A stretch of 64,000 nt of DNA from positions 1 through 64,000 of the forward strand of contig CBDFKS010000006.1 in assembly GCA_965248905.1 (NCBI GenBank), written 5' to 3'. This document shows, piece by piece, positions 6,913 to 14,033 of this stretch. A program made the translations under genes and the position numbers. Numbering within the stretch: position 1 is the stretch's first letter; every line of letters begins with the position of its first letter. The stretch comes from CBDFKS01 sp965248905 (GTDB lineage Bacteria; Chloroflexota; Dehalococcoidia; Lucifugimonadales; JAGWBF01). The notes beneath the pieces were generated by a model. That model had not been told where the DNA came from, made no database searches, and saw only the letters and a program-made list of their open reading frames with translations.

Positions 6913-7173
6913 TTGCCTCGTCAACGTATCAACTACCGGAGGACGATTCACCACTTTCCCAACGACTTCCCTCGGAGTCTGGAACGGTTCAAGGACGCCT
7001 CCGGCCTCACCTGGGGTGAGATGGCCCGCCGTCTGGGGACGAATACCCTCACCCTGAGGCGGTGGCGGGCTGGTACCCGGCCCAACGCACTGCACCTCCT
7101 TGCGCTGCTGGACCTAGCCGAGGAGTTGAAGCTCGCCCATTTGTTGCCAAAGGGTACCTTCCACCGCCGATAG
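6913..7173 (+). CDS. Small HTH (XRE/Cro-like) regulator
   Basis: 86 residues from a TTG at 6913 with GAGGGAGGA upstream. Residues about 18-68 form a lambda-repressor-like helix-turn-helix: FPRSLERFKDASGLTWGEMARRLG followed by TLTLRRWRAGTRPNALHLLALLDLAEEL. There is no second domain, so it probably binds as a dimer without an effector. Its gene lies between two near-identical 32-bp palindromes (6541 and 7342), which suggests that it represses its own operon and the downstream PP-loop/recombinase region. The targets are inference. Confidence 0.75.
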   Translation: MPRQRINYRRTIHHFPNDFPRSLERFKDASGLTWGEMARRLGTNTLTLRRWRAGTRPNALHLLALLDLAEELKLAHLLPKGTFHRR

Positions 7174-7341
7174 ATTCCGTCGCATCGCCCTCATCCCCTG
7201 GATTGAACTCCAGGGGCCTCCTCTCACGCCCCTCATCGTCCCTGAGAAACTCAAGGCCAAGCCATCGCCCCATCCCAACCTTGGCAGGCGGCTGCCGCGA
7301 GCCACACCCGCCGTGCGTCCTGGCTTCTTTCATCAGACCCT

Positions 7342-7373
7342 TATAAGGGTGTTCATCTTTGAACCCCCCTATA
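7342..7373. promoter_or_regulatory. 32-bp palindrome, candidate operator 2
   Basis: Left arm TATAAGGGTGTTCA (7342-7355), spacer TCTT, right arm TGAACCCCCCTATA (7360-7373), two mismatches. Both arms and the following GGGGATTACGCCCAA match the palindrome at 6541. It lies 155 bases before the ATG of the PP-loop gene, in the otherwise empty 354-base gap 7174-7527. The repeat of a long palindrome at two intergenic sites around one HTH gene is strong evidence for an operator pair. Confidence 0.7.
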
Positions 7374-7527
7374 GGGGATTACGCCCAACTTTCCGGTCTC
7401 CCACACTGAAGGAGAACGGGCGTTCGCTCACAAAGATGAACGAGGAACCGAACGACACCAACAGACGCAGCGCAGGCTCGGTGCAACCGGCCCACATGGT
7501 CAGCGTCGGCGTCACTGAAAGACCGAT

Positions 7528-8568
7528 ATGGAAGAGACCAAGAACCAGCACAAACCCAAAGGCACCAGGAAAGACCCCGGTGAGCTGCGGGTCGTGAGCA
7601 TCGACTTCAACCCCGGCCCCGACGCCCAGGACCGGCTGCGCCGCCTCTTCACCCTGCTCGTCAAGTACGCCGTGAGGGACAAGCTCCCGCCTCGTGCGGA
7701 CTCATCTCGGACGGCGGCGAGGAGGAAGGCTGATGCGTTCCACCACTCCCTGACGGTCATCAGCCTGGGCGGAGGCGTCCAGTCCTCCGTCATGGCCCTC
7801 ATGGCAAGCCAGGGAGCATTCGACGCCATCCCCGACTGCGCCATCTTCGCCGACACCCACTGGGAGCCTCCCAGTCTCTACACTCACCTCGATTGGCTCG
7901 CCGAGCGTCTCGGCTTCCCCGTGTACGTCGTGGACAACGGGCGGAGTCTCCGCGAGGACGTCAAGACCCTCACCAACCACTCCGGCAACCACAGCTTCGT
8001 AGACCTTCCCCTCTATCTGAAGGGACGTGACGGAGGGAGCGACGGGATGGGTCGTCGCCAATGTACCGAGCACTACAAGATAAGGCCGATTCAGCGGAAG
8101 ATACGCGAGCTGCTGGGACTCACAAAAGGACAACGTGTTCCGTCCGGCACCGCCGTCGAGCTGTGGCTGGGCATCTCTACCGACGAGGCCATCCGCATGA
8201 AGCCGTCCCGCGATAGATGGATACAGAACCGTTACCCCCTCATCGAAGCTGGGATGTCCAGGAAGCAATGCATTGCGTGGTGGCAGGCGCGTTACGACCG
8301 GCCACTGGAGCGCTCCGCCTGCATTGGCTGCCCATACCAGTCACGGCAGCGGTGGGTCGAGACCAAGCGCAGGTGGCCGGAGCTGTTCGCCGAGGCAGTG
8401 GAGATCGACGCCAACATACGGGGCAAGCTGGCCTTCGCCAAGGAGCCCTACCTGCATCCTCGACGGGTGCCCCTCGCGCAGGCGGTCAGCCTCGATGAGG
8501 CGGAGCCACGGGATGGCCTCCACCCGGACGGGTTCGGCAACGAGTGCGAGGGGCACTGTGGCGTCTGA
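7528..8568 (+). CDS. Phage-type PAPS-reductase-like PP-loop protein
   Basis: 346 residues. From about residue 75 it follows a family common in phages and mobile elements: PP-loop SLGGGVQSS (79-87) for ATP-pyrophosphate binding, AIFADTHWEP, GMGRRQCTEHYKIRPI, VELWLGISTDEAIRMKPS, NRYPLIEAGMSRKQC and the Cys pair SACIGCPYQS. This is the adenine-nucleotide alpha-hydrolase fold of PAPS reductase and DndC; the natural substrate of the phage family is not known to me, and a sulfur-transfer or nucleotide-modification role is inference. An extra N-terminal region of about 70 residues (IDFNPGPDAQDRLRRLFTLL) looks like a separate small domain. The ribosome site before ATG 7528 is weak. Confidence 0.8.
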   Translation: MEETKNQHKPKGTRKDPGELRVVSIDFNPGPDAQDRLRRLFTLLVKYAVRDKLPPRADSSRTAARRKADAFHHSLTVISLGGGVQSSVMALMASQGAFDAIPDCAIFADTHWEPPSLYTHLDWLAERLGFPVYVVDNGRSLREDVKTLTNHSGNHSFVDLPLYLKGRDGGSDGMGRRQCTEHYKIRPIQRKIRELLGLTKGQRVPSGTAVELWLGISTDEAIRMKPSRDRWIQNRYPLIEAGMSRKQCIAWWQARYDRPLERSACIGCPYQSRQRWVETKRRWPELFAEAVEIDANIRGKLAFAKEPYLHPRRVPLAQAVSLDEAEPRDGLHPDGFGNECEGHCGV

Positions 8569-8584
8569 CGGGGCGGACAGCCCG

Positions 8585-8614
8585 TTGACCATGCCGCGGC
8601 ATTCGCGGTAAAAT
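8585..8614 (+). promoter_or_regulatory. Sigma-70-type promoter for the recombinase leader
   Basis: TTGACC (8585-8590) and TAAAAT (8609-8614) are separated by 18 bases. The predicted start, near 8621, is just before a chain of hairpins and a terminator, and about 150 bases before the recombinase ATG. Confidence 0.55.
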
Positions 8615-8620
8615 GCTGGG

Positions 8621-8738
8621 TAGAGGTTGGCCCGGCGATGCTGCAAACACCCCGGGCCGTGGCTCCACCTGATGGACAGGTGATGCGATGTGATTGTACT
8701 ACTCGCAGACCCGCTCCCGACAGGAGGCGGGTCTTTTT
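8621..8738 (+). ncRNA. Structured leader RNA before the serine recombinase
   Basis: A transcript from the promoter at 8585 would begin with a hairpin of GGCCCGG (8629-8635) with CCGGGCC (8652-8658), loop containing GATGCTGCAAACA. It would continue through a non-coding stretch with CACCTGATGGACAGGTG (8666-8682, a 5-6 bp stem) and end at the terminator 8707-8738. It could be a cis-acting attenuator for recombinase expression or a free small RNA of about 115 nt. No Rfam family can be named from reading alone. Confidence 0.45.
8707..8738 (+). terminator. Rho-independent terminator in the recombinase leader
   Basis: AGACCCGC (8707-8714) pairs with GCGGGTCT (8727-8734), followed by TTTT. It lies 34 bases before the recombinase ATG, so it would reduce read-through from the upstream promoter, a common arrangement for attenuation. 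Confidence 0.75.
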
Positions 8739-8771
8739 GATGTTCAAGGAGAAGGAATAAAGGAGGAAATC

Positions 8772-10433
8772 ATGGCGAGAACCAGGACACAGAGACAGGC
8801 AAATGGACAGAGGGCGGCCATCTACGCCCGCGTATCGGACAAGAGCCAGGCTGAGGACGACAAGACTTCCCTCTCCGAGCAGACCAACGAGATGGAAGCC
8901 TACTGCGAGGCCAAGGGCATGACTATTACCGCCCACTACCAGGAGGTGGGCAGGGGCTGGTCCAAGAAGCGCCCCGAGTTCCTCCGGATGCTGGCCGACG
9001 CCAAACGCGGGCGCTTTGACACCATCGTCTGCTGGAAATCAGACCGCCTCAGCAGGGGGATGTACCCCGCCGCCGCCCTCATGGAGGTCGTCGAGGCCCA
9101 CCAGATACGGCTGGAAGCCGTCATGGACTCCATCGACATGAAGACCTTCGGACTCATGGCGGCCATCGGCAAGATTGAGTTGGACAACTTCCGGGAGCGG
9201 TCCACTATGGGCAAGCGGGGGACGGCCAAGCAGGGACGGGTGCCCACCGGCGGCCTCCCCTACGGATACCGCATCGGAGACGATGGCAGGCCCGAGGCGA
9301 TTGAGGAGCAGGCGGAGGTCGTCCGCCGCATCTTTCACATGTACGTCCATGAGGGGATGGGGTCCCCGTCGATTGCCGTGCGGCTGACCGACGAGGGAAT
9401 CCCCACCCAGACCGGCAAGATGCTGTGGCTTCAGTCCCGCGTGCACCACATCCTGTGTAATGCCACCTACGCGGGTACCTGGGTCTACGGCAGGTACCGC
9501 CACATCTCCACCGAGGACGGAATGAAGATCTACGACCAGCCGAGGGACACCTGGATTGAGATCCCGGTCCCGCAAGTGATCGACGACGAGACCTGGGAGC
9601 GGGCGCAGGCGCTGAAGAAGCAGCGGAGTAGGAAGGCCAAGAGGAACACGAATGTGCTCTACCTGTTGCAGCACCTTCTGAAATGCGGCGAGTGCGGCCA
9701 CAACTTCCATGCAAGATGCACCCGGAGCACCACCAACGTTCGCAACGGCAAGAAGTACCGCTACGACCTTCCCACTCCCAACCGATACTACATGTGCAAC
9801 GGAATGCAGAGTATGCGCCTGCGCTGCCGAGAGCGTCCCTACATCCGGGCTGAGCGATTGGAGGAGCCGATATGGAGCGAGGTGAAGCGGGTAATCCAGA
9901 ACCCCGACCTGATCGTCGCCGGTATCGACACCCTCGATTCTCCAGAGGGCGGTGGATTGGAGGAGGAGATCGCCCAAGCCGAGCGAGACCTGCGGAGCAT
10001 CCAGATGGAAGAGGACCGCTCCATCAGGCTGTTCGTGTCGGGGAAGATCACCGAGGCCCAACTCGACCATCAGCGCAAGTTCATCACCGAGCGGCTTGAG
10101 AGCGCCAGGGCGAAGCTGGACGATTACCATGCTCAGGAGGTGGGCGGAGCTGAGAAGCGGCGGCTGATGGAGGCTGTCCTAGCCTGGGCGAGGAACGTCG
10201 GCCAGGGACTGGACGAGTTGACCCCCGAGCAGCGCAAGGAGATTCTCCAGATGATCGTGGAGCAGGTCGTCATCGACAGGGACAACAACGTGGACATCAC
10301 GCTGGCTATACCCATCGACGGTGATTCCCCTGAGCCTGAGTCCGTCGCAATTGCGTCTAAAGAATCTTTACCCTTAGGTTCAGGATGGAACATGCTCAAG
10401 TGGAAACGTGAAGCATCGCACCAGAAGCGATAA
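8772..10433 (+). CDS. Large serine recombinase (integrase)
   Basis: 553 residues, ATG at 8772 with AAAGGAGGAAATC upstream. It catalyses site-specific integration and excision of the element. The N-terminal resolvase domain carries the nucleophile Ser22 in IYARVSDKSQ, plus the later RPEFLRMLADAKRGRFDTIVCWKSDRLSRG segment with catalytic Arg residues. The recombinase domain follows (KRGTAKQGRVPTGGLPYGY; GMGSPSIAVRLTDEGIPT). A zinc beta-ribbon contains CGECGHNF...C and further Cys residues, and a coiled coil spans about residues 395-460. All parts look intact, so the enzyme is probably active. Its stop codon lies in the tandem repeat at 10429-10474. Confidence 0.93.
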   Translation: MARTRTQRQANGQRAAIYARVSDKSQAEDDKTSLSEQTNEMEAYCEAKGMTITAHYQEVGRGWSKKRPEFLRMLADAKRGRFDTIVCWKSDRLSRGMYPAAALMEVVEAHQIRLEAVMDSIDMKTFGLMAAIGKIELDNFRERSTMGKRGTAKQGRVPTGGLPYGYRIGDDGRPEAIEEQAEVVRRIFHMYVHEGMGSPSIAVRLTDEGIPTQTGKMLWLQSRVHHILCNATYAGTWVYGRYRHISTEDGMKIYDQPRDTWIEIPVPQVIDDETWERAQALKKQRSRKAKRNTNVLYLLQHLLKCGECGHNFHARCTRSTTNVRNGKKYRYDLPTPNRYYMCNGMQSMRLRCRERPYIRAERLEEPIWSEVKRVIQNPDLIVAGIDTLDSPEGGGLEEEIAQAERDLRSIQMEEDRSIRLFVSGKITEAQLDHQRKFITERLESARAKLDDYHAQEVGGAEKRRLMEAVLAWARNVGQGLDELTPEQRKEILQMIVEQVVIDRDNNVDITLAIPIDGDSPEPESVAIASKESLPLGSGWNMLKWKREASHQKR

Positions 10434-10474
10434 GGGTCGTCCGGAAGCCTAGATAAGGGTCGTCCGGAAGCCTA
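10429..10474. repeat. Tandem 23-bp direct repeat, candidate attachment site
   Basis: Two exact back-to-back copies of a 23-bp unit beginning GATAAGGGTCGTCCGGAAGC (10429-10451 and 10452-10474). The recombinase TAA is inside copy one. Attachment sites of large serine integrases usually lie right next to the integrase gene, so this may be part of attR/attL or a duplicated core. Copy two ends at CCTATTGGATAAC, after which base composition changes. Confidence 0.6.
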
Positions 10475-10554
10475 TTGGATAACTGGAGAGTAACCCGGCG
10501 CACTTGAGGAACTTTCGCTAAGGAAAGCACGTCTTAGAGCGTCTAACAAAACCA

Positions 10555-10917
10555 TTATTGGAACAGAAAGCGAGAGCAGATGATGGCACAACCTATGGCC
10601 AAGAAAGCCTCATGTATGTCTGCCCTGCGCTCATATCGAACCCGTAAGCGTCGGAACTGATGAAGCCAACTCAGGCTTCTCTCAACCACCCATCTATGCA
10701 CACCCAACCCGCTGCCATGCGGCTCACCTCGCTTGGCCAGCAGCGGCCAGATATGTCGCTTCTTCAACTCCTTGCGAACAGGCTCAGAGTCATACCCTCT
10801 GTCTCCCTGCGCCTGAAGAGGACGCTTGCGAGGCCTGCCTCGCTTGCCCTTGACAGCAGGTATGGCATCCACCAACTCAAGGGCTTGGGTGACATCGTGA
10901 GCGTTCGCGCCAGTCAA
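10555..10917 (-). CDS. IS5-family transposase, C-terminal part (OrfB, DDE domain)
   Basis: 120 residues starting LTGANAHDVTQ (TTG at 10917; the same frame remains open upstream to the frameshift region near 11020). It has the IS5/IS427 pattern: TGANAHDV, GDRGYDSEPVRKELKKR (catalytic Asp region) and WVVERSLSWLHQFRRLRVRYERR (catalytic Glu region). It ends 18 bases from the left inverted repeat. Function requires fusion with OrfA by ribosomal frameshifting. Confidence 0.88.
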   Translation of the reverse strand: MTGANAHDVTQALELVDAIPAVKGKRGRPRKRPLQAQGDRGYDSEPVRKELKKRHIWPLLAKRGEPHGSGLGVHRWVVERSLSWLHQFRRLRVRYERRADIHEAFLAIGCAIICSRFLFQ

Positions 10918-10949
10918 CCTGACCGCCAGTGGAATGCCCTGGGCATCGG

Positions 10950-11351
10950 TTATGATATGATGCTTGCTACCCGCCTTCGCCCTGTCCGTGGGGTTGGGGC
11001 CTGTTTTCTGCCCCCAAAAACTGCTCGCACTGAAGCACTGTCCAGCACTGCGCGAGTCCAGTCTATGCGCTCAGCTGCTTGCAGGCGCTCAAGGCATACC
11101 AAGTGGATGCGCTCCCAGACTCCCGACTGGTGCCAATCTCTGAGGCGCCTCCAGCAGGTCATCCCACTGCCACAGTCCATCTCCTTGGGTAGGTCTTCCC
11201 AGCCAATGCCTGTCTTTAGCACGAACAGTATCCCACTTAGGACCTGTCTGTCAGGTATCCTGGGCCTTCCTCCTTTCGGCTTCGGTGGTTGTGGCGGCAG
11301 TAAAGGTTGCACCAGTTCCCAGAATTCATCGCTTACAAGGGGCTTAGACAT
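10950..11351 (-). CDS. IS5-family transposase, N-terminal part (OrfA)
   Basis: 133 residues beginning MSKPLVSDEFWELVQPLLPP, the usual IS5 N-terminal domain, with GGRPRIPDRQVLSGILFVLKTGIGWEDLPKE and DWTRAVLDSASVRAVFGG (first catalytic Asp). After Phe-Gly-Gly the frame no longer matches the family; the expected GQKTGPNPTDRAKAGSKHH continues in the -1 frame. The switch lies at a GTTTTTGGGGGC run (minus strand, near 11020). This is either programmed -1 frameshifting, common in this IS group, or loss of one T. Confidence 0.88.
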   Translation of the reverse strand: MSKPLVSDEFWELVQPLLPPQPPKPKGGRPRIPDRQVLSGILFVLKTGIGWEDLPKEMDCGSGMTCWRRLRDWHQSGVWERIHLVCLERLQAAERIDWTRAVLDSASVRAVFGGRKQAPTPRTGRRRVASIIS

Positions 11352-11457
11352 TAGGTCATCCTCCTCCAGAGAATGTCCAGATTCTAACCCCTTTTATTAG
11401 GTTTTGTTAGACGCTCTAAGTTATTCCCTGAACGACAAGACTGGTAAGGGGGCCGAT

Positions 11458-11688
11458 ATGCCTGAAGACGGGACGGCGCTCGGTGGGCAAAGCGAGCAGA
11501 TGTTGACGTTAGGCGACGTTGCGAGACTGCTTAAGGTGCACCCTAATTCAGTGAGACGGTGGGCCAAACGAGGCTTGATTACCGTCTATCGCATTGGCAC
11601 ACGCGGGGATATGCGGTTCCGGACAGAAGACGTGACCAAGTTTCTGCAATTATGGGACTCTAGACGCACAGGTAAAGATGAATCCTAG
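11458..11688 (+). CDS. Excisionase/MerR-like HTH DNA-binding protein
   Basis: 76 residues from the ATG at 11458 (AAGGGGG upstream). Residues 15-70 form the winged helix of the helix-turn-helix 17/excisionase family: LTLGDVARLLKVHPNSVRRWAKRGLITVYRIG...GDMRFRTEDVTKFLQL. Such proteins steer integrase toward excision or act as regulators. The upstream flank was disrupted by the IS, so its original promoter may be lost, although an outward promoter from the IS end is possible. It is probably the last gene of the integrated element. Confidence 0.75.
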   Translation: MPEDGTALGGQSEQMLTLGDVARLLKVHPNSVRRWAKRGLITVYRIGTRGDMRFRTEDVTKFLQLWDSRRTGKDES

Positions 11689-11973
11689 GTGACGCAGAGG
11701 CAACCGAAACGCGACGGGAGAATCTCGGGCCCTAGACAGGGTTTTAGAGGTAGTCAGGTGCTAATCAGGCAGTAAAGCCAACTTGGTTGCTGTCCAAGGG
11801 GCGACCAGTTATAAGCTACAGTGGCGGTATCGGTTTGAAAATATCCGAACGGAAGTCTCTGGGCTCGGTGGGCGGAATTGCCCCCACACCCCCTTCCGCC
11901 CGCCTCGCCTTGAACCGTAACGGAAAGGACCATTTCAAGTTTTTCTTTGACGGCAAATTCTTTAAAGAGAGTC
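11689..11973. other. Gap without a convincing gene, one hairpin
   Basis: About 285 bases. GGGCGGAA (11870-11877) pairs with TTCCGCCC (11894-11901), an 8-bp stem. An open plus-strand frame (11787-12029) ends in plausible protein-like residues (FKFFFDGKFFKESL) but its front half reads through the hairpin and has no ribosome site, and it overlaps the chimeric ORF on the other strand. It may be a decayed gene end. Confidence 0.4.
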
Positions 11974-12354
11974 TCAGTACTGAACGAGCTGTATCACATT
12001 ACCGCAAGTATCATCAAACACAGCGATGATGGTTGACCCCATTCGTGTTGGCTCCATCGTAAATTTCACACCCAACTTTTTTAGCCTTTCATATTCTTTT
12101 TGAGTATTCTCAACAGCAAACTGGGTTAATGGTATCCCCTGCTCAAAAATAGCTTTTTTGAATGCCTTGGTCGCTGGGTTATCGTCTTGGGTCAAGCCAA
12201 ACTTATTACGCGCCTTTTTGATGTTTTCGCCAATCGCTGCCAGGTCTACTTCCCTCAGTCTTAGGTACCCCTCTTCACCGACGAAGCGCCGCCTAAATCG
12301 CAACTTCAATGATAGCCAAGAATGGGCTATACTGAGGAACTCCGAATTTCGCAA
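11974..12354 (-). pseudogene. Chimeric remnant: HTH N terminus joined to VOC (glyoxalase-like) C terminus
   Basis: 126 residues. The C-terminal about 65 (NPATKAFKKAIFEQGIPLTQFAVENTQKEYERLKKLGVKFTMEP...IAVFDDTCGNVIQLVQ) are the second half of a VOC-superfamily protein of about 125-130 residues; the Glu/Gln metal-site end is present but the first half is missing. Just before it, VDLAAIGENIKKARNKFGLTQ is the typical opening helix pair of an XRE-family HTH protein, cut before the recognition helix. The join is at about 12180. Two broken genes fused by deletion is the simplest reading. It is unlikely to be functional. Confidence 0.65.
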
Positions 12355-12375
12355 TAGTCACTTGAAAGGCCGGAC

Positions 12376-13905
12376 ATGAGATACGATGTCATTGTAATAG
12401 GAGCGGGCTCTGCCGGGTGCGTTCTCGCCGCCCGTCTGTCCGATGACCCTCGACGGTCCGTGCTGCTCCTCGAGGCCGGGCCCGATTACCCGGACCTCGA
12501 CAGCCTTCCCGAGGAATTGAAAAACGGCAGCCATCTTAAAGCGGCGGAGCATGGCGGCGCACATAACTGGTCTTTCTTGGGCACAGGCACGAAAGAACAG
12601 GCCGAGCCGTTCCAGGTGCCCCGAGGCAAGGTGGTCGGGGGCTCTAGTGCCCTGAACGCGCAAAGCTTCGTCAGGGGTATCCCGGAGGACTACGATCACT
12701 GGGCGTCGTTGGGAAACGACGAGTGGTCCTATCTAAAGGTGCTGCCCTACTTTCGAAAGCTGGAAAGGGACCTGGACTTCCAGGGCGATTTCCACGGCTC
12801 AGACGGGCCCATGCCGGTCCGCCGGCCCACCAAAGATCAGCTCCATCCCTTCCAGGCCGCGTTCCTCGAGTCCTGCCTGGCTAGCGGTTTCCCTGAGCAC
12901 CGGGACATGAACCACCCTGAGTACACGGGTATCGCGCCCTTCCCTATGAACAATTTAGATGGAGTCAGGATGAGCACCGCGTTAACCTACATCGCCCCCA
13001 ATCGCCACAGGCTCAACCTGACGGTAAGAGGTGACGTGTTCGTGCGGCGAGTCCTCTTTGAGGGTACTCGGGCCATGGGGGTGGAGGTAGAGAGCGGTGC
13101 TGAACAGTATATCGTAGAGGGAGATGAGATCATACTATCGGCTGGAGCTATCCTGTCGCCACAGCTGCTGATGCTCTCAGGTGTCGGCCCAGCGTCCCAG
13201 TTGAATGGCTTGGACATCCCGGTACTCCTCGACCTGCCCGGCGTAGGCCAAAACCTCAAGGACCATCCCCTGGTGCCCGTCTTGATCAGCCTGCAGAAAA
13301 CGACGGGAGGGGCGTTGGACCTGCCATCAGCCCAGGTCGCCCTTCGATACACGGCTACCGGCTCCTCGAAGCGAAATGACATGAAGTTTCAGCCTATTAC
13401 TGTGCTTTACGGCTCCCGACAGTTTCAGGGCGGCGTCCTCTCATGCGTGCTAGACCAGGAGACGAGCGTGGGTGAATTAAGGCTCGTGTCGTCGGACCCA
13501 CACGTGCAGCCGTACCTCGACTATCGCTACCTCAGCGATCCCTGGGACCGCCAGCGTCTTCGTGAGGCTGCTCGCAAGGCCGTTGAGCTACTGGCCCACC
13601 CGGCCTTTCAGAAGATCGGAGCCGAGCGCGTCTCACCCTCCGATGGAGACCTGTCCTCGGATGACGTTCTGGACGCCTGGATGGCCAGAAATATCAATAC
13701 CTGTATTCATATGTCATGCACCTGTAAAATGGGGCCTTCCTCCGATCCTACGGCGGTGGTCGACCAGTACTGCAGGGTGCGTGGCCTCGAAGGTCTGAGA
13801 GTGGTCGATACGTCGGTGATGCCCGAACTTGTGAGGGCTGATACCAATGCGACGGCTATCATGATCGCGGAGCGGGTTGCGGACTGGATCATTGAAGGGC
13901 AATAG
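12376..13905 (+). CDS. GMC-family FAD oxidoreductase (choline/alcohol dehydrogenase type)
   Basis: 509 residues, full length for the family. The N-terminal FAD site is DVIVIGAGSAGCVLAARLSDDP, followed by LLLEAGP. GMC signature 1 is present in PRGKVVGGSSALNAQSFVRG, and signature 2 in SAGAILSPQLLMLSGVG. The active-site region near residues 450-460 is IHMSCTCKMG (the His of the H-x-x-x-T/C motif) and the C-terminal ADTNATAIMIAERVADWI is complete. Such enzymes oxidise alcohols; the substrate cannot be read from sequence. It stands alone, with AAAGG before the ATG, only 22 bases from the divergent remnant ORF. Confidence 0.88.
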   Translation: MRYDVIVIGAGSAGCVLAARLSDDPRRSVLLLEAGPDYPDLDSLPEELKNGSHLKAAEHGGAHNWSFLGTGTKEQAEPFQVPRGKVVGGSSALNAQSFVRGIPEDYDHWASLGNDEWSYLKVLPYFRKLERDLDFQGDFHGSDGPMPVRRPTKDQLHPFQAAFLESCLASGFPEHRDMNHPEYTGIAPFPMNNLDGVRMSTALTYIAPNRHRLNLTVRGDVFVRRVLFEGTRAMGVEVESGAEQYIVEGDEIILSAGAILSPQLLMLSGVGPASQLNGLDIPVLLDLPGVGQNLKDHPLVPVLISLQKTTGGALDLPSAQVALRYTATGSSKRNDMKFQPITVLYGSRQFQGGVLSCVLDQETSVGELRLVSSDPHVQPYLDYRYLSDPWDRQRLREAARKAVELLAHPAFQKIGAERVSPSDGDLSSDDVLDAWMARNINTCIHMSCTCKMGPSSDPTAVVDQYCRVRGLEGLRVVDTSVMPELVRADTNATAIMIAERVADWIIEGQ

Positions 13906-14033
13906 ATTAACGTACTGACCCTGTTCTGCTCAGGCACCAGTGACACTTTCGCCACACCCGATCAGCTTACAGCCGCATCGTCTAAGTCGTGGGACTCATT
14001 TTAACCAGCTGCACCAGGGTATATACTTACTGC

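Larger units (their letters stand above)
10537..11416. mobile_element. IS5-family insertion sequence (880 bp)
   Basis: Perfect inverted ends: GAGCGTCTAACAAAACC at 10537-10553 and its complement at 11400-11416. Both ends are flanked by TA (10535-10536 and 11417-11418), a target duplication fitting the IS427 group. The complementarity extends four more bases outward (CTTA/TAAG). The element holds one transposase gene split into two frames on the minus strand. It separates the recombinase from the excisionase-like gene and arrived after the larger element. Confidence 0.88.

Noticed and set aside
7436..7597. Small plus-strand frame (MNEEPNDTNRR...) overlapping the start of the PP-loop gene
   Set aside because: Could be a leader peptide, but the purine-rich GAAGGAG is too far from its ATG and the overlap with the larger gene makes it doubtful.
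9039..10130. 363-codon minus-strand frame opposite the serine recombinase
   Set aside because: Antisense shadow of a clearly coding gene, no family resemblance or ribosome site.
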